In this document: positions 1 to 7,304 of the stretch, piece after piece | Layout of the letters: every line of letters starts with the position of its first letter | Numbering within the stretch: position 1 is the stretch's first letter | Assembly (NCBI GenBank): GCA_023230065.1 | Contig: JALNYB010000052.1 | Coordinates: 1-9,147, forward strand | Origin: Candidatus Methanomethylophilaceae archaeon | Lineage (GTDB): Archaea; Thermoplasmatota; Thermoplasmata; Methanomassiliicoccales; Methanomethylophilaceae | Reading direction: 5' to 3' | Length of the DNA stretch: 9,147 bases | Position numbers and translations under genes: made by a program | The notes under the pieces: generated by a model | What the model was told of the DNA's origin: nothing | Database searches by the model: none | What the model saw: only the letters and a program-made list of their open reading frames with translations

Positions 1-894
1 CGTAAATCCGCTAAGGTTCGAGAATGCTCCGTTGCCGACCGTAGTGCCATCACCGATCGTCAGCGAGGTGAATCCTGTACAATTGTAAAAAGCACTGAGG
101 ATAGCGACATTATCACCGATTGTCAGCGGTCCTGATCCGCTACAGTTCGAGAATGCTCCGTTGCCGACCGTAGTGCCATCACCGATCGTCAGTGAGGTGA
201 ATCCTGTACAGCCCGAAAAAGCAGCACTGAGGATAATGACATTATCGCCGATCTCCAAAGACCCTGTGAATCCTGTACAGCCCGAGAACGCTAAGTTACC
301 GATTGTAATTCCATCACCTATTGTCAACGGTCCTGTTAATCCGGTACAACCCGAGAACGCTTCATTGCCGATTGTAATTCCATCACCTATTGCTAACGCA
401 GTAAGTCCAATACAATCTGATAACGCTCCGTCTCCAATCGTAGTACCATCACCGATCGTCAGCGAGGTGAATCCGGTACAGTTATAGAACACACCAACAC
501 CAAGATACACATTATCACCGATCTCCAAAGACCCTGTGAATCCTGTACAGCCCGAGAACGCTAAGTTACCGATTGTAATGCCGTCACCGATTGTCAACGG
601 TCCTGTAAATCTGGTACAGTCCAAGAACGCATTATCGCCTATAGATGTGATATAATATTCGACACTATCATATACAACAGTCGAGGGTATAATCAAAATA
701 TTGGATGTGTACTCTATAGTACTCCCTAAGATTTCAACTTCCTGATCTGATGTTATTTTATATGTTAATCCTCCAACTGTAAATTCGTCACCGATGGTTG
801 CCGATGAATTCTCTGTATTCGTTATCAATATTATCACCGCAGACAGAAAAACTATCGCCACGAGACAAATGGTATATAATGATTTTTTTTGCAA
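1..894 (-). CDS. BspA-like leucine-rich repeat surface protein, N-terminal part (runs off the window)
   Basis: This is probably a secreted or cell-surface adhesion-type protein; its ligand is unknown. The frame is open for 298 codons from a TTG start at 894 to the left edge, so the C-terminus is missing. TTG is chosen because an in-frame stop (TAA, 897-895) lies directly upstream, no ATG is available, and an AGGAAGGG ribosome site sits six bases upstream. Residues 2-5 (QKKS) followed by a hydrophobic run to about residue 22 form a signal peptide or membrane anchor. From about residue 80 the protein is a chain of roughly 21-23-residue repeats of the form 'LTIGDG-TIGN-AFS-CTGFT', with one Cys per repeat, which matches the BspA/TpLRR (LRR_5) pattern. 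Several repeats are nearly identical at DNA level. The repeat-family call is secure; the function and the full length are not known. Confidence 0.8.
   Translation of the reverse strand, partial: MQKKSLYTICLVAIVFLSAVIILITNTENSSATIGDEFTVGGLTYKITSDQEVEILGSTIEYTSNILIIPSTVVYDSVEYYITSIGDNAFLDCTRFTGPLTIGDGITIGNLAFSGCTGFTGSLEIGDNVYLGVGVFYNCTGFTSLTIGDGTTIGDGALSDCIGLTALAIGDGITIGNEAFSGCTGLTGPLTIGDGITIGNLAFSGCTGFTGSLEIGDNVIILSAAFSGCTGFTSLTIGDGTTVGNGAFSNCSGSGPLTIGDNVAILSAFYNCTGFTSLTIGDGTTVGNGAFSNLSGFT
18..607 (-). repeat. Near-identical internal DNA repeats within the LRR gene
   Basis: Positions 241-337 recur at 511-607 (offset 270 bp, 90 codons) with only a few mismatches. Positions 18-82 recur at 147-211 (offset 129 bp, 43 codons). 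Both offsets are whole codons, so the repeats keep frame. Such low divergence suggests recent duplication or gene conversion between repeat units rather than ancient repeats. Confidence 0.75.
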
Positions 895-900
895 TTAATT

Positions 901-908
901 CCCTTCCT
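901..908 (-). promoter_or_regulatory. Ribosome binding site that decides the TTG start
   Basis: On the minus strand AGGAAGGG is followed by six bases and then TTG. It is purine-rich and partly complementary to the archaeal 16S 3' end. It supports TTG at 894 over the next candidate, an internal GTG about 12 codons in, which would cut into the signal peptide. Confidence 0.6.
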
Positions 909-1980
909 ATAAAAATTTCATGAAGATTTCCAGAACCTTTACCAAAATTAAATCATCACGATTATACTCCAGATAATCCGATTATGTATATAACCTTACT
1001 TGATGGTACGTTGGTTATTGATCAAAATTCTCCGAGTTATATGAAAACTATTACGTTGATTATTCATAGAACATGATCAAACAATCCCGACAAGACCCAG
1101 AAGATCGTACATGAGCTGAAAATATAATCGTGAATTGTGCATAATATCAATATATCAACATTCCTTAGCCTCATCCCATGACAATTTACGCTACAATGAT
1201 AAAAATACTGCATACCATAACGTTTGAATATCATATATCCAAACACCAGTTCCTAAAGAAGGTCGTCAGATAAATCCTCGTATTCGAATGACCATGACCG
1301 ATACGTTTTACAGTTTGTATCATACTGTTCAATCATTATTGGAAAAACATTACTCATCCTGAAGAAATGCCGATGCAATATCTGTGAAAATATCCTAATG
1401 CGATCCTTCCCACAGCACTCATAGGAGCCTTTCCTTCATAATATAATCAATACATCCATTTCATATGCTTGAATATAGACGATACGCTAAAAATCATACA
1501 GTTGGATCAATTATTAATTCATATTATGCGCCAGACTCGGTATTGTATTGCCGTTCCTTGTGCCAAATGTCTTTCATCCATAATTACCAGAAAGATCCTT
1601 TTCATTCTTATCGGTTTGAATCTATACATTCTCTTAAACCATTCATTTGATTCTTTGATCTTATTATGTCCAACGCCTTGCTCACCGTTTTCACAAGATA
1701 GACGTATCATAAAGAACATTAGCACTCAGAAAATTCTCATTAAGGCCCGAAATAAATGATTGAAATCGCAATTCAATACCTTTCTCTTTGCCGGATCACG
1801 GTTATCTGTGATAAATCTGTAGAGGGAACTGCTTCAACGAATAAAGACTTGCACGATCATGCACACCGCATCTCTCTACGCGTTCCGAAGTCGCCCTCGT
1901 ATCCTCAAAGACCTCGATTTCTTATAGAGCCCTGTTTTTCTGTTCTGGCTCATTTAACTGACAATTTAACAAACCTTATT
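909..1980. other. Long stretch without a convincing gene, possibly decayed coding sequence
   Basis: About 1.1 kb between the repeat protein gene and hisG. Every open frame here is short, lacks a ribosome site and gives a composition unlike a folded protein. The best candidate for a relic is the minus strand from about 1826 to 1519. It gives roughly 100 codons with one internal TGA and a basic, tryptophan-containing composition (for example 'KIKESNEWFKRMYRFKP'), but I recognise no family. A second minus-strand frame at 1246-1064 is rich in Cys, Phe and Ile and looks random. I see no tRNA, CRISPR or strong hairpin. Confidence 0.4.
986..993 (-). promoter_or_regulatory. Possible TATA box for the repeat protein gene
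   Basis: TTATATAC on the minus strand resembles an archaeal TATA box. It would place transcription start near 965 and give a leader of about 70 nt. The region is AT-rich, so chance matches are likely. No clear BRE element is seen. Confidence 0.25.
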
Positions 1981-1987
1981 TACTTCC

Positions 1988-2010
1988 TTTTTATACTAAA
2001 ATATAAGAGG
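1988..2010 (+). promoter_or_regulatory. hisG promoter (TATA-like box) and weak ribosome site
   Basis: TTTTTATAC at about 1988-1996 is a plausible archaeal TATA box. Transcription would start some 22-26 bp downstream, almost at the hisG ATG (2019), so the mRNA may be nearly leaderless. A purine run AGAGG at 2006-2010, eight bases before the ATG, could act as a ribosome site if transcription starts earlier. I see no attenuator or histidine-rich leader peptide. Confidence 0.45.
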
Positions 2011-2018
2011 CCCAATAA

Positions 2019-2903
2019 ATGACAGTCAAATTAGCGATTCCCAACAAAGGAAGGCTCAACGAGAGAGCCGTCGAACTCCTTTCCAAATCAGGCATCGACC
2101 TGGGAGAGGATTGGGGAAGAAGACTTTATGTTACAGCAAAAGAGCAGGATCTGGAGATCATGTTCATCCGTGCTCAGGATATCCCTGCATTCATCGAATC
2201 AGGTGCTATCGATTTCGGTATAACGGGACAGGATATGGTAGCAGAATCCGGATACGGAGACTATCTAGAAGATGTCCTCAATCTTGAATTCGGCGTATGT
2301 CGTCTGTCCATCGCAGCTCCCGAGGCCTCGGGGATCCATTCTGCCAAAGACATCAAGGACGGAACTCGTATCGCGACATCATTCCCCAACCTGACAAAGA
2401 AATATTTCGATTCACTGGGAAAGAAAGTGGAGATCACCGTAGTATCCGGCGCAGCCGAGATCATGCCGTATCTAGGCGTATCCGATCTCATCTGCGACCT
2501 GATTGCAACAGGCTCCACACTCAAGATCAACAGGATGGTCGAAGTCTGCAAGATAATCGACTCCCAGGCAGCGATATTCACATCCAAAGAAATAGCCTAC
2601 ATGTCCTCTCCCGATAAGAAATACCAGGAGATCATGGATGTCGTCGAAGCCATCAGAAGCGTCATGTCCGCAGAAGACAAGAAATACCTCATGGCCAACA
2701 TCCCAAAGAAGAAGATCACTCAGGTAGAAAAGATCGTACCTGGAATCAACGGACCTACCATCCTCGAACTGGCCGGCAACGAGAACATGGTCGCCGTCCA
2801 AGTTGTCGTATCCTCCAAAGACATGTACAAGACCATAAGCAAACTCAAGAAACTCGGTGCGGAAGGCATACTTTGCATGTCCATCGACAGGCTGGTGAAG
2901 TAA
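2019..2903 (+). CDS. hisG: ATP phosphoribosyltransferase, long form with regulatory domain
   Basis: This enzyme catalyses the first committed step of histidine synthesis, joining ATP and PRPP to give phosphoribosyl-ATP in the cytoplasm. The protein has 294 residues. The N-terminus 'LAIPNKGRL' (5-13) and 'RAQDIPAFIESGAIDFGITG' (51-70) are family signatures. The PRPP-binding loop is at about 160-169 (DLIATGSTLK). Residues from about 222 to 294 match the C-terminal HisG_C domain, which in the long form carries histidine feedback inhibition. This form works as a homohexamer and does not need HisZ, and no hisZ is seen. It is the first gene of the cluster. The start at 2019 is set by conservation of the N-terminus and by the promoter. 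Its stop abuts the next start directly. Confidence 0.97.
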   Translation: MTVKLAIPNKGRLNERAVELLSKSGIDLGEDWGRRLYVTAKEQDLEIMFIRAQDIPAFIESGAIDFGITGQDMVAESGYGDYLEDVLNLEFGVCRLSIAAPEASGIHSAKDIKDGTRIATSFPNLTKKYFDSLGKKVEITVVSGAAEIMPYLGVSDLICDLIATGSTLKINRMVEVCKIIDSQAAIFTSKEIAYMSSPDKKYQEIMDVVEAIRSVMSAEDKKYLMANIPKKKITQVEKIVPGINGPTILELAGNENMVAVQVVVSSKDMYKTISKLKKLGAEGILCMSIDRLVK

Positions 2904-3956
2904 ATGATCACCAGGGACATCATGAGGGATACAACTCGTGATTTCCAAAAGTATTACAATCCAAAACTCAGAGGCGAGCTGAGAATGGATACCAACACGA
3001 ACGTGTTAGGTTCCAATCCGGCAGCCATGAAGTATCTCAAACACCTCGAAATAGAACTCGACGGATATCCGAACACCTATTCAGACGGTCTGAGACAGGC
3101 ACTCGCAGAACTTTACGGTCTGGAAACAGAGAATTTCGTAGCTGGCAACGGTTCAGATGAAATGCTGGATGTCTCGTTCAAAACATTCACCAACTGGGGC
3201 GACAACTGTGTCGTTCCAGTTCCTTCATACACTCTGTATGAGTATTTCGTAAGCATGAACGGCGGAAAGCCCGTTCAGGTGGATCTCACAGACGATTTCC
3301 AGTTGGATGTCGACGGGATATGCAAAGCCGATGCCAAGATAGCCATCATGCCTTCGCCCAATAATCCTACGGGAAACACATTCAAGCAGAAGGACATAGA
3401 AGAGATCCTCACAAGATTCAAAGGCATGGTGATAGTAGACGAAGCATATGGGGAATACGCAAAGAATTCCATGCTCAAACGTGTGAATGAGTTTGAGAAT
3501 CTCATCGTTCTCAGGACATTCTCCAAAGCTTATGCGATGGCCGCTTTGAGAGTGGGTTACGCCGTGACCAACTTGAATGTGTCAGATATGATGAATTCCA
3601 TCAAGATACCGTACTCTCTCAACAAGATCTCGGAGTGTGCAGCGATGGCCGCCGTGAAAGATCAGACATTCATCACGAAAAGCGTAAGGATGGTCACCAA
3701 CGAGAGGCCGAAACTCGCATCAGGTCTGGAGAGACTAGGCTTTGAACCTTACCCTTCCGATTCCAATTTCATATTAGCTAAATGCCCGATTGACCACTCC
3801 GTGATGGTCTCTAAACTCAAAGAAAAAGGAGTTCTCATAAGAGACTTCGGAAACAAACGCAGAACAGAGAACTGCGTGAGGATGACCGTCGGAACAGAAG
3901 AACTGAACGATTATATGCTCAAGAAGATCTCAGAAGTATTAGAGGAATCCAAATGA
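2904..3956 (+). CDS. hisC: Histidinol-phosphate aminotransferase
   Basis: This PLP-dependent class I/II (fold type I) aminotransferase converts imidazole-acetol phosphate and glutamate to histidinol phosphate and 2-oxoglutarate. The protein has 350 residues, normal for the family. Visible motifs are GNGSDE (81-86), SPNNPTG (151-157), VDEAYGEY (178-185), the PLP lysine K208 in 'RTFSKAYAMAALRVGY', R216 just after it, and the substrate-carboxylate arginine R326 in 'NCVRMTVG'. The ATG follows the hisG stop with no gap. GGTGA at 2894-2898, five bases upstream, matches the anti-SD well, so translation is probably coupled to hisG. An internal ATG at codon 7 is possible but less well placed. Some homologues accept aromatic substrates too, but the his neighbours favour the histidine role. 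Confidence 0.96.
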   Translation: MITRDIMRDTTRDFQKYYNPKLRGELRMDTNTNVLGSNPAAMKYLKHLEIELDGYPNTYSDGLRQALAELYGLETENFVAGNGSDEMLDVSFKTFTNWGDNCVVPVPSYTLYEYFVSMNGGKPVQVDLTDDFQLDVDGICKADAKIAIMPSPNNPTGNTFKQKDIEEILTRFKGMVIVDEAYGEYAKNSMLKRVNEFENLIVLRTFSKAYAMAALRVGYAVTNLNVSDMMNSIKIPYSLNKISECAAMAAVKDQTFITKSVRMVTNERPKLASGLERLGFEPYPSDSNFILAKCPIDHSVMVSKLKEKGVLIRDFGNKRRTENCVRMTVGTEELNDYMLKKISEVLEESK

Positions 3957-4552
3957 AGATAATGCTCGCAGATTACGGAGTAGGAAACCTCCACTCCATC
4001 AAGAAAGCACTGGAGAAGAACGGTGCTTCCGTTGACGTGGTAAATGATATGAAGAAACTCCTGGATGCAAAATGCATAGTATTCCCTGGTGTCGGAGCAT
4101 TCGATAAGACCATGGAGATGCTCCTTCCTTACCGTGAGATAATCTGTGACCGCCTGCTTTCAGGCGTACCTGCGTTGGGCATCTGCATAGGAACCCAGAT
4201 AATGTTCGAATCAAGCGAAGAGGGAAAATCCCCAGGGCTCAGCATATTCCCCGGAAAAGCGGTAAAACTCAAAGCTAAGCAGATACCGCATATGGGATGG
4301 AATCAGGTCATCAGCGAAGACCCCCTTATGGACGGCATCGCTGACAGATACTTCTATTTCGCGCACTCTTACTACTGCGAACCGAAAAACAAGGATATGA
4401 TCATCGGAGAGACAGAATATGAGGGAAATATCTTCCCATCGTTCTTCAGAACAGCCAATGTTTACGGCACTCAATTCCACCCCGAGAAAAGCGGAGATTC
4501 CGGCCTTCAGATATTGAATAATTTCATCAACTTCGCTGAGGACTGCATATGA
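3953..4552 (+). CDS. hisH: Imidazole glycerol phosphate synthase, glutaminase subunit
   Basis: This class I glutamine amidotransferase releases ammonia from glutamine and channels it to HisF, which makes imidazole glycerol phosphate and AICAR. The protein has 199 residues, full length. The motifs are 'DYGVGNLHSI' (7-16), 'PGVGAF' (45-50), the nucleophile C78 in 'GICIGTQ', 'HMGWNQ' (113-118), and H176 and E178 in 'GTQFHPEKS', so the Cys-His-Glu triad is complete. It overlaps the hisC stop by four bases (ATGA), with GAGG at 3942-3945 as ribosome site. This indicates translational coupling. The obligate partner HisF is not in the window and must be encoded elsewhere. Confidence 0.97.
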   Translation: MKIMLADYGVGNLHSIKKALEKNGASVDVVNDMKKLLDAKCIVFPGVGAFDKTMEMLLPYREIICDRLLSGVPALGICIGTQIMFESSEEGKSPGLSIFPGKAVKLKAKQIPHMGWNQVISEDPLMDGIADRYFYFAHSYYCEPKNKDMIIGETEYEGNIFPSFFRTANVYGTQFHPEKSGDSGLQILNNFINFAEDCI

Positions 4553-5262
4553 TAATAATCCCGGCTGTGGACGTACTCGATCACAAAGTTGTGCAATTGG
4601 TCGGCGGGGTGCAAGGCACCCAACAGATAATCCTTCCCGATCCTCTGGACGTGGCCAATTCATGGGTGAAGAAGGGCGCGACTTATCTTCATCTGGTCGA
4701 CCTTGACGGGGCATTCGGCAAAAGTGATAATATTCCTGTTTTCAAACAGATAATCAAAGAGTGCAGCGTACCTGTGGAGATCGGCGGAGGGATCCGTTCT
4801 GAGGAAACTGTGAAAGAACTCATCGATGCGGGTGCAGACAGGATCATAGTAGGCACCAAAGCAGTAAAAGAACCTGATTGGCTAATATCCATGGCCAGGA
4901 AATATCCCAACAAGATAGTTCTCGGAATGGACACCAAAGGAAACAACATCACGATCAAAGGATGGCAAGAATCCGCAGACCTTACCATAGATACCATGTT
5001 CAATATCATAAAAGATCTGCCTCTTGCTGCTGTCCTTAACACCAATGTGGATGTCGAAGGTCAAACAAAGGGTATCGATGCGAAACAAGCTAAAGATTTC
5101 ATATCTAAATGCCCGTGCGACGTGATCGCATCAGGCGGCGTGACATCTGAAGAAGATGCTCAGATCCTAAGCAACGCAGGTGCCATAGGTGCTGTAGTAG
5201 GACTGGCTATCTATACCGACAAAATTAGACCATGGGATTGGAAAACACCCTGGAAAGCATAA
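4549..5262 (+). CDS. hisA: Phosphoribosylformimino-5-aminoimidazole carboxamide ribotide isomerase
   Basis: This TIM-barrel isomerase carries out the Amadori rearrangement of ProFAR to PRFAR, the substrate of HisF-HisH. The protein has 237 residues, full length. D8 in 'IPAVDVLD' and D128 in 'LGMDTK' are the expected catalytic aspartates. Other family motifs are 'HLVDLDGAFG' (48-57), the phosphate-binding 'EIGGGIRS' (77-84), 'IVGTKAV' (100-106) and 'ASGGVTS' (194-200). The second phosphate-side loop reads 'TNVDVEGQTKG' (165-175) instead of the bacterial 'TDI..DGTL'; I recall the VDVEG form from euryarchaeal HisA. The gene overlaps hisH by four bases (ATGA), with GAGGA at 4538-4542 six bases upstream. 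It is the last his gene of the cluster. HisF is the nearest paralogue but differs in the first strand and length. Confidence 0.95.
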   Translation: MIIIPAVDVLDHKVVQLVGGVQGTQQIILPDPLDVANSWVKKGATYLHLVDLDGAFGKSDNIPVFKQIIKECSVPVEIGGGIRSEETVKELIDAGADRIIVGTKAVKEPDWLISMARKYPNKIVLGMDTKGNNITIKGWQESADLTIDTMFNIIKDLPLAAVLNTNVDVEGQTKGIDAKQAKDFISKCPCDVIASGGVTSEEDAQILSNAGAIGAVVGLAIYTDKIRPWDWKTPWKA

Positions 5263-5309
5263 TATTACAAACAACAGCCTTATTTACTGAATAACAGGAT
5301 ATGATTATC

Positions 5310-5639
5310 ATGGGAAAGATCACTTCGTTACTTAAAAAAGCAGCTACGCAGGATAATGATGCCTTTGTTGCCAAAACACTTTGGAAAGGAACCAAAAAGA
5401 TCGGCGCAGGTCTTGCGGCCGTCACCGTCGCCGGAGTTGAAAAACTCACTAAAAAAGATGACGAAAAAGAAACTGAAAATACCATCGAGACAACAGAGAC
5501 CACCAAGATACCTCAAGAAGTAGAAGACAAATCTACTGCAGAAGATATCACAGAAGATATCGCAGATTCTTCAGCCGATAAAAAGGAAAAAGAAACTCCG
5601 ACTTTCAATTATTCTCTCGACAACAGTCAGATAAAATAA
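5310..5639 (+). CDS. Small, highly charged protein of unknown function
   Basis: I do not recognise this protein of 109 residues. The first 45 or so residues are basic and amphipathic ('MGKITSLLKKAAT', then 'WKGTKKIGAGLAAVTVAGVE'), with a short apolar stretch too weak for a sure membrane helix. The rest, from about residue 48, is a low-complexity Lys/Glu/Asp/Thr tail that is probably disordered. ATG 5310 is preferred to ATG 5301, because AGGAT at 5296-5300 lies nine bases before 5310 but touches 5301. It follows hisA by 47 bp. A TATA-like ATAATATTA at 5259-5267 overlaps the hisA stop, so it may be read through from the his operon or have its own promoter. Steady purine-rich codon use and the ribosome site argue for a real gene. 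There are no Cys residues and no nucleic-acid or enzyme motif. It could be a membrane-surface or nucleoid-associated peptide, but nothing proves that. Confidence 0.65.
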   Translation: MGKITSLLKKAATQDNDAFVAKTLWKGTKKIGAGLAAVTVAGVEKLTKKDDEKETENTIETTETTKIPQEVEDKSTAEDITEDIADSSADKKEKETPTFNYSLDNSQIK

Positions 5640-5652
5640 GATTATTTGAGTG

Positions 5653-5659
5653 AAAAAAA
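5653..5659 (-). terminator. Oligo-T terminator for the fic gene
   Basis: The minus strand reads GGGTTTTTTTC, a run of seven T about 55 bp after the fic stop. Archaeal RNA polymerase terminates at such runs without needing a hairpin. The facing gene ends at 5639, so the two transcripts converge here. Confidence 0.45.
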
Positions 5660-5713
5660 CCCTTTATCATATTAATTGATTCTCCCACTCTTTAGAAACA
5701 TCAACATGCATTA

Positions 5714-6889
5714 TCAGAAACTATCTTGATTATAGCTTTCTAAAGATTCTTTATCTTTTTTACTCTTGATATCAGAATCCTCTCTTACTTCTTTGAATGG
5801 ATCGTTGAAATGATATCTTGTCGACCTTGTATTGCCCTCTCTTTCCAATATACCCATTTCCACCAACTTATTCAATTTTGAACGAACGGTTTGATCTTGA
5901 ACTGTTGAAACCCAACTTACTGCGTCTGCTACAGTAAAATCCCTAACTAATTTTGACCTCTTGGCCAAAGTCTTAGTTACTTCATCTAAATCTTTCAATT
6001 TGTCTTTGGTCTCGAATAACTCAACTGCATCTTCATATGCCTTCAATAGTGCTTCTGTCACATACGTTATGAAGGGTGTGTAATCTTCAGTCCGATCCGT
6101 ATATGCCAATAAAGTATAGTACCGCTCACTATCTTTTAGCAATTCGTATTCAAATTTACATAATTTAGAATTTTTTAATCCACGTTCTTGAAGTAATATT
6201 TGAAATAAGGTCCTACCTGTACGTCCATTCCCATCAATAAATGGATGAATACTTTCAAATTCATGAAAAAATAAAACTGAAGTGCAAACTACATCGAATG
6301 GCGAATATTCTAACCATCCGAGTAAAGATTCTAACTCTGGCTCTATGAATTTAGGTGGACATGCGATAAAATATTCAAATCCGTCTTCCCCTATTATCGA
6401 AACGATATCCTTCCTGAACTCTCCCGGAATAACTTTAGAATCGGATTCTACATCTTTCATTAACAAACTGTGCGCTGAAGTTATTACATTCATTGTCCAA
6501 GGCTGTTCAAAAATATTTTTTGCAAAAAATGAATAAATATGATTCAATATCTCCTGCGTAGCACCATTTCTTTTTTCATTTCCATAATTTCCTTCTGTAA
6601 AGCGTTTTGTTATTCTTCTAACTTCATCGAAAGATAATTCATTGCCTTCAATTTTTACAGACCAATGAATATTTGTTGAGTACGCATCAATAACCAGATT
6701 CAAATAATCCTCATCACCTAATATCATATTGTCTAACTTAGAATCCAAGACACGTATTCTATCCACCATGTCATGATATTGCTTATTGAGTTTCAAATTG
6801 GGTTTAAATGGGTCCTTCTTTTTATGTCTAACCGGATATCCATCAACTACATATTTTGAATAATCTGTTTCATTGTTATTATGATACAT
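5714..6889 (-). CDS. Fic-domain protein, class II, self-inhibited adenylyltransferase
   Basis: Fic proteins transfer AMP (sometimes another nucleotide moiety) from a nucleotide to a hydroxyl side chain of a target protein. The protein has 391 residues. The catalytic motif 'HPFIDGNGRTGR' (215-226) is complete: H215 base, D219 metal ligand, R223 and R226 phosphate contacts. 'PGEFR' (155-159) marks the flap region. Upstream, 'SVKIEGN' (77-83) matches the inhibitory [S/T]xxxE[G/N] helix, with E81 the blocking glutamate, so this is a class II Fic whose inhibitor is in the same chain. Residues of about 305-360 look like a winged helix ('TVADAVSWV', 'VRSKLNKLVEMGILERE'), suggesting DNA binding or autoregulation. 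It is visibly AT-richer than the his genes, hinting at transfer. No separate antitoxin is adjacent, as expected for class II. The target is unknown. Confidence 0.93.
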   Translation of the reverse strand: MYHNNNETDYSKYVVDGYPVRHKKKDPFKPNLKLNKQYHDMVDRIRVLDSKLDNMILGDEDYLNLVIDAYSTNIHWSVKIEGNELSFDEVRRITKRFTEGNYGNEKRNGATQEILNHIYSFFAKNIFEQPWTMNVITSAHSLLMKDVESDSKVIPGEFRKDIVSIIGEDGFEYFIACPPKFIEPELESLLGWLEYSPFDVVCTSVLFFHEFESIHPFIDGNGRTGRTLFQILLQERGLKNSKLCKFEYELLKDSERYYTLLAYTDRTEDYTPFITYVTEALLKAYEDAVELFETKDKLKDLDEVTKTLAKRSKLVRDFTVADAVSWVSTVQDQTVRSKLNKLVEMGILEREGNTRSTRYHFNDPFKEVREDSDIKSKKDKESLESYNQDSF

Positions 6890-6922
6890 CTAATGTCAAA
6901 TAAAATCGTTCATAATATTTAA
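6890..6922 (-). promoter_or_regulatory. fic promoter, probably giving a leaderless mRNA
   Basis: On the minus strand TTAAATATTATG (about 6922-6911) can serve as a TATA box whose start would fall close to the ATG at 6889. There is no Shine-Dalgarno sequence before that ATG (the bases are TTTGACATTAG). The two observations agree with a leaderless transcript, common in archaea. Confidence 0.4.
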
Positions 6923-7120
6923 TAATATCTTTATTGTTATGTTTAATTGTATCAATCTAATATTATTAATTAGTTTTACCGATCATCTTAATAACATTTT
7001 TTAAAAAAATGATTCGATAATTAATGAATATATGATATAAATTTCAAAAATAAACTCGTATATTGTTTTATGTTAAATCAAAATCCCAATATCAACATTT
7101 TGAACTCATAGATTGGAATT
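6923..7120. other. AT-rich intergenic stretch with a short T/A palindrome
   Basis: No open frame of note. Positions 6995-7011 form a perfect odd palindrome (CATTTTTT, A, AAAAAATG) that could stop transcription on either strand. It lies upstream of both flanking intact genes, so its role is unclear; it may be a terminator of the broken gene to its right. Confidence 0.35.
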
Positions 7121-7304
7121 TTACTCCCATTCTTTAAGTTCTCTATAGAACATATTCAACTTGACCCTCATAAGATATCCATTCCTGGACCTTATGATGG
7201 AATACACAATGTCTTCGAAGGTTCCGCCTTTGTCCATGATCATCCACGATAACGTAGAACAGATCCGGCATGATATCGCAGTATTGTTCTATGTTCGAAT
7301 ACTC
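7121..7304 (-). pseudogene. Frameshifted C-terminal remnant, possibly of an IS4/IS1634-type transposase
   Basis: Two minus-strand frames join into one plausible protein end. From 7304 down to about 7242 the frame gives 'EYSNIEQYCDIMPDLFYVIV'. A frame change near 7240 continues 'DKGGTFEDIVYSI', then 'NGYLMRVKLNMFYRELKEWE' to a TAA at 7121. An acidic residue at the end of a beta strand, then 'DKGG.FEDI', then 'NGYLM.VKL' is reminiscent of the third-acidic-residue region of IS4/IS1634 DDE transposases ('DKG...E.I', 'G..yI..v'). A TAG stops the frame directly upstream (7307-7305), and I found no clear N-terminal part up to 7560. No terminal inverted repeats or target duplications are seen. That it is a broken gene is fairly likely; the transposase label is tentative. 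Confidence 0.4.

Noticed and set aside
161..487. Plus-strand open frame of 108 codons with regular Pro/Val/Ile repeats
   Set aside because: It is the antisense reading of the LRR repeats at 1-894 minus; its regularity comes from them, and it has no ribosome site.
1..640. Regularly spaced near-identical segments as a CRISPR array
   Set aside because: The repeats keep one reading frame, encode LRR units and have no unique spacers of fixed length.
1469..1759. Plus-strand open frame of 96 codons
   Set aside because: Non-ATG start, no ribosome site, and a composition rich in Ile, Leu and Cys with no recognisable motif; it overlaps other equally poor frames.
1756..2022. Plus-strand open frame of 88 codons ending in the hisG start
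   Set aside because: No ribosome site, no motif, and it would span the hisG promoter. It overlaps hisG only because ATGA occurs at 2019-2022.
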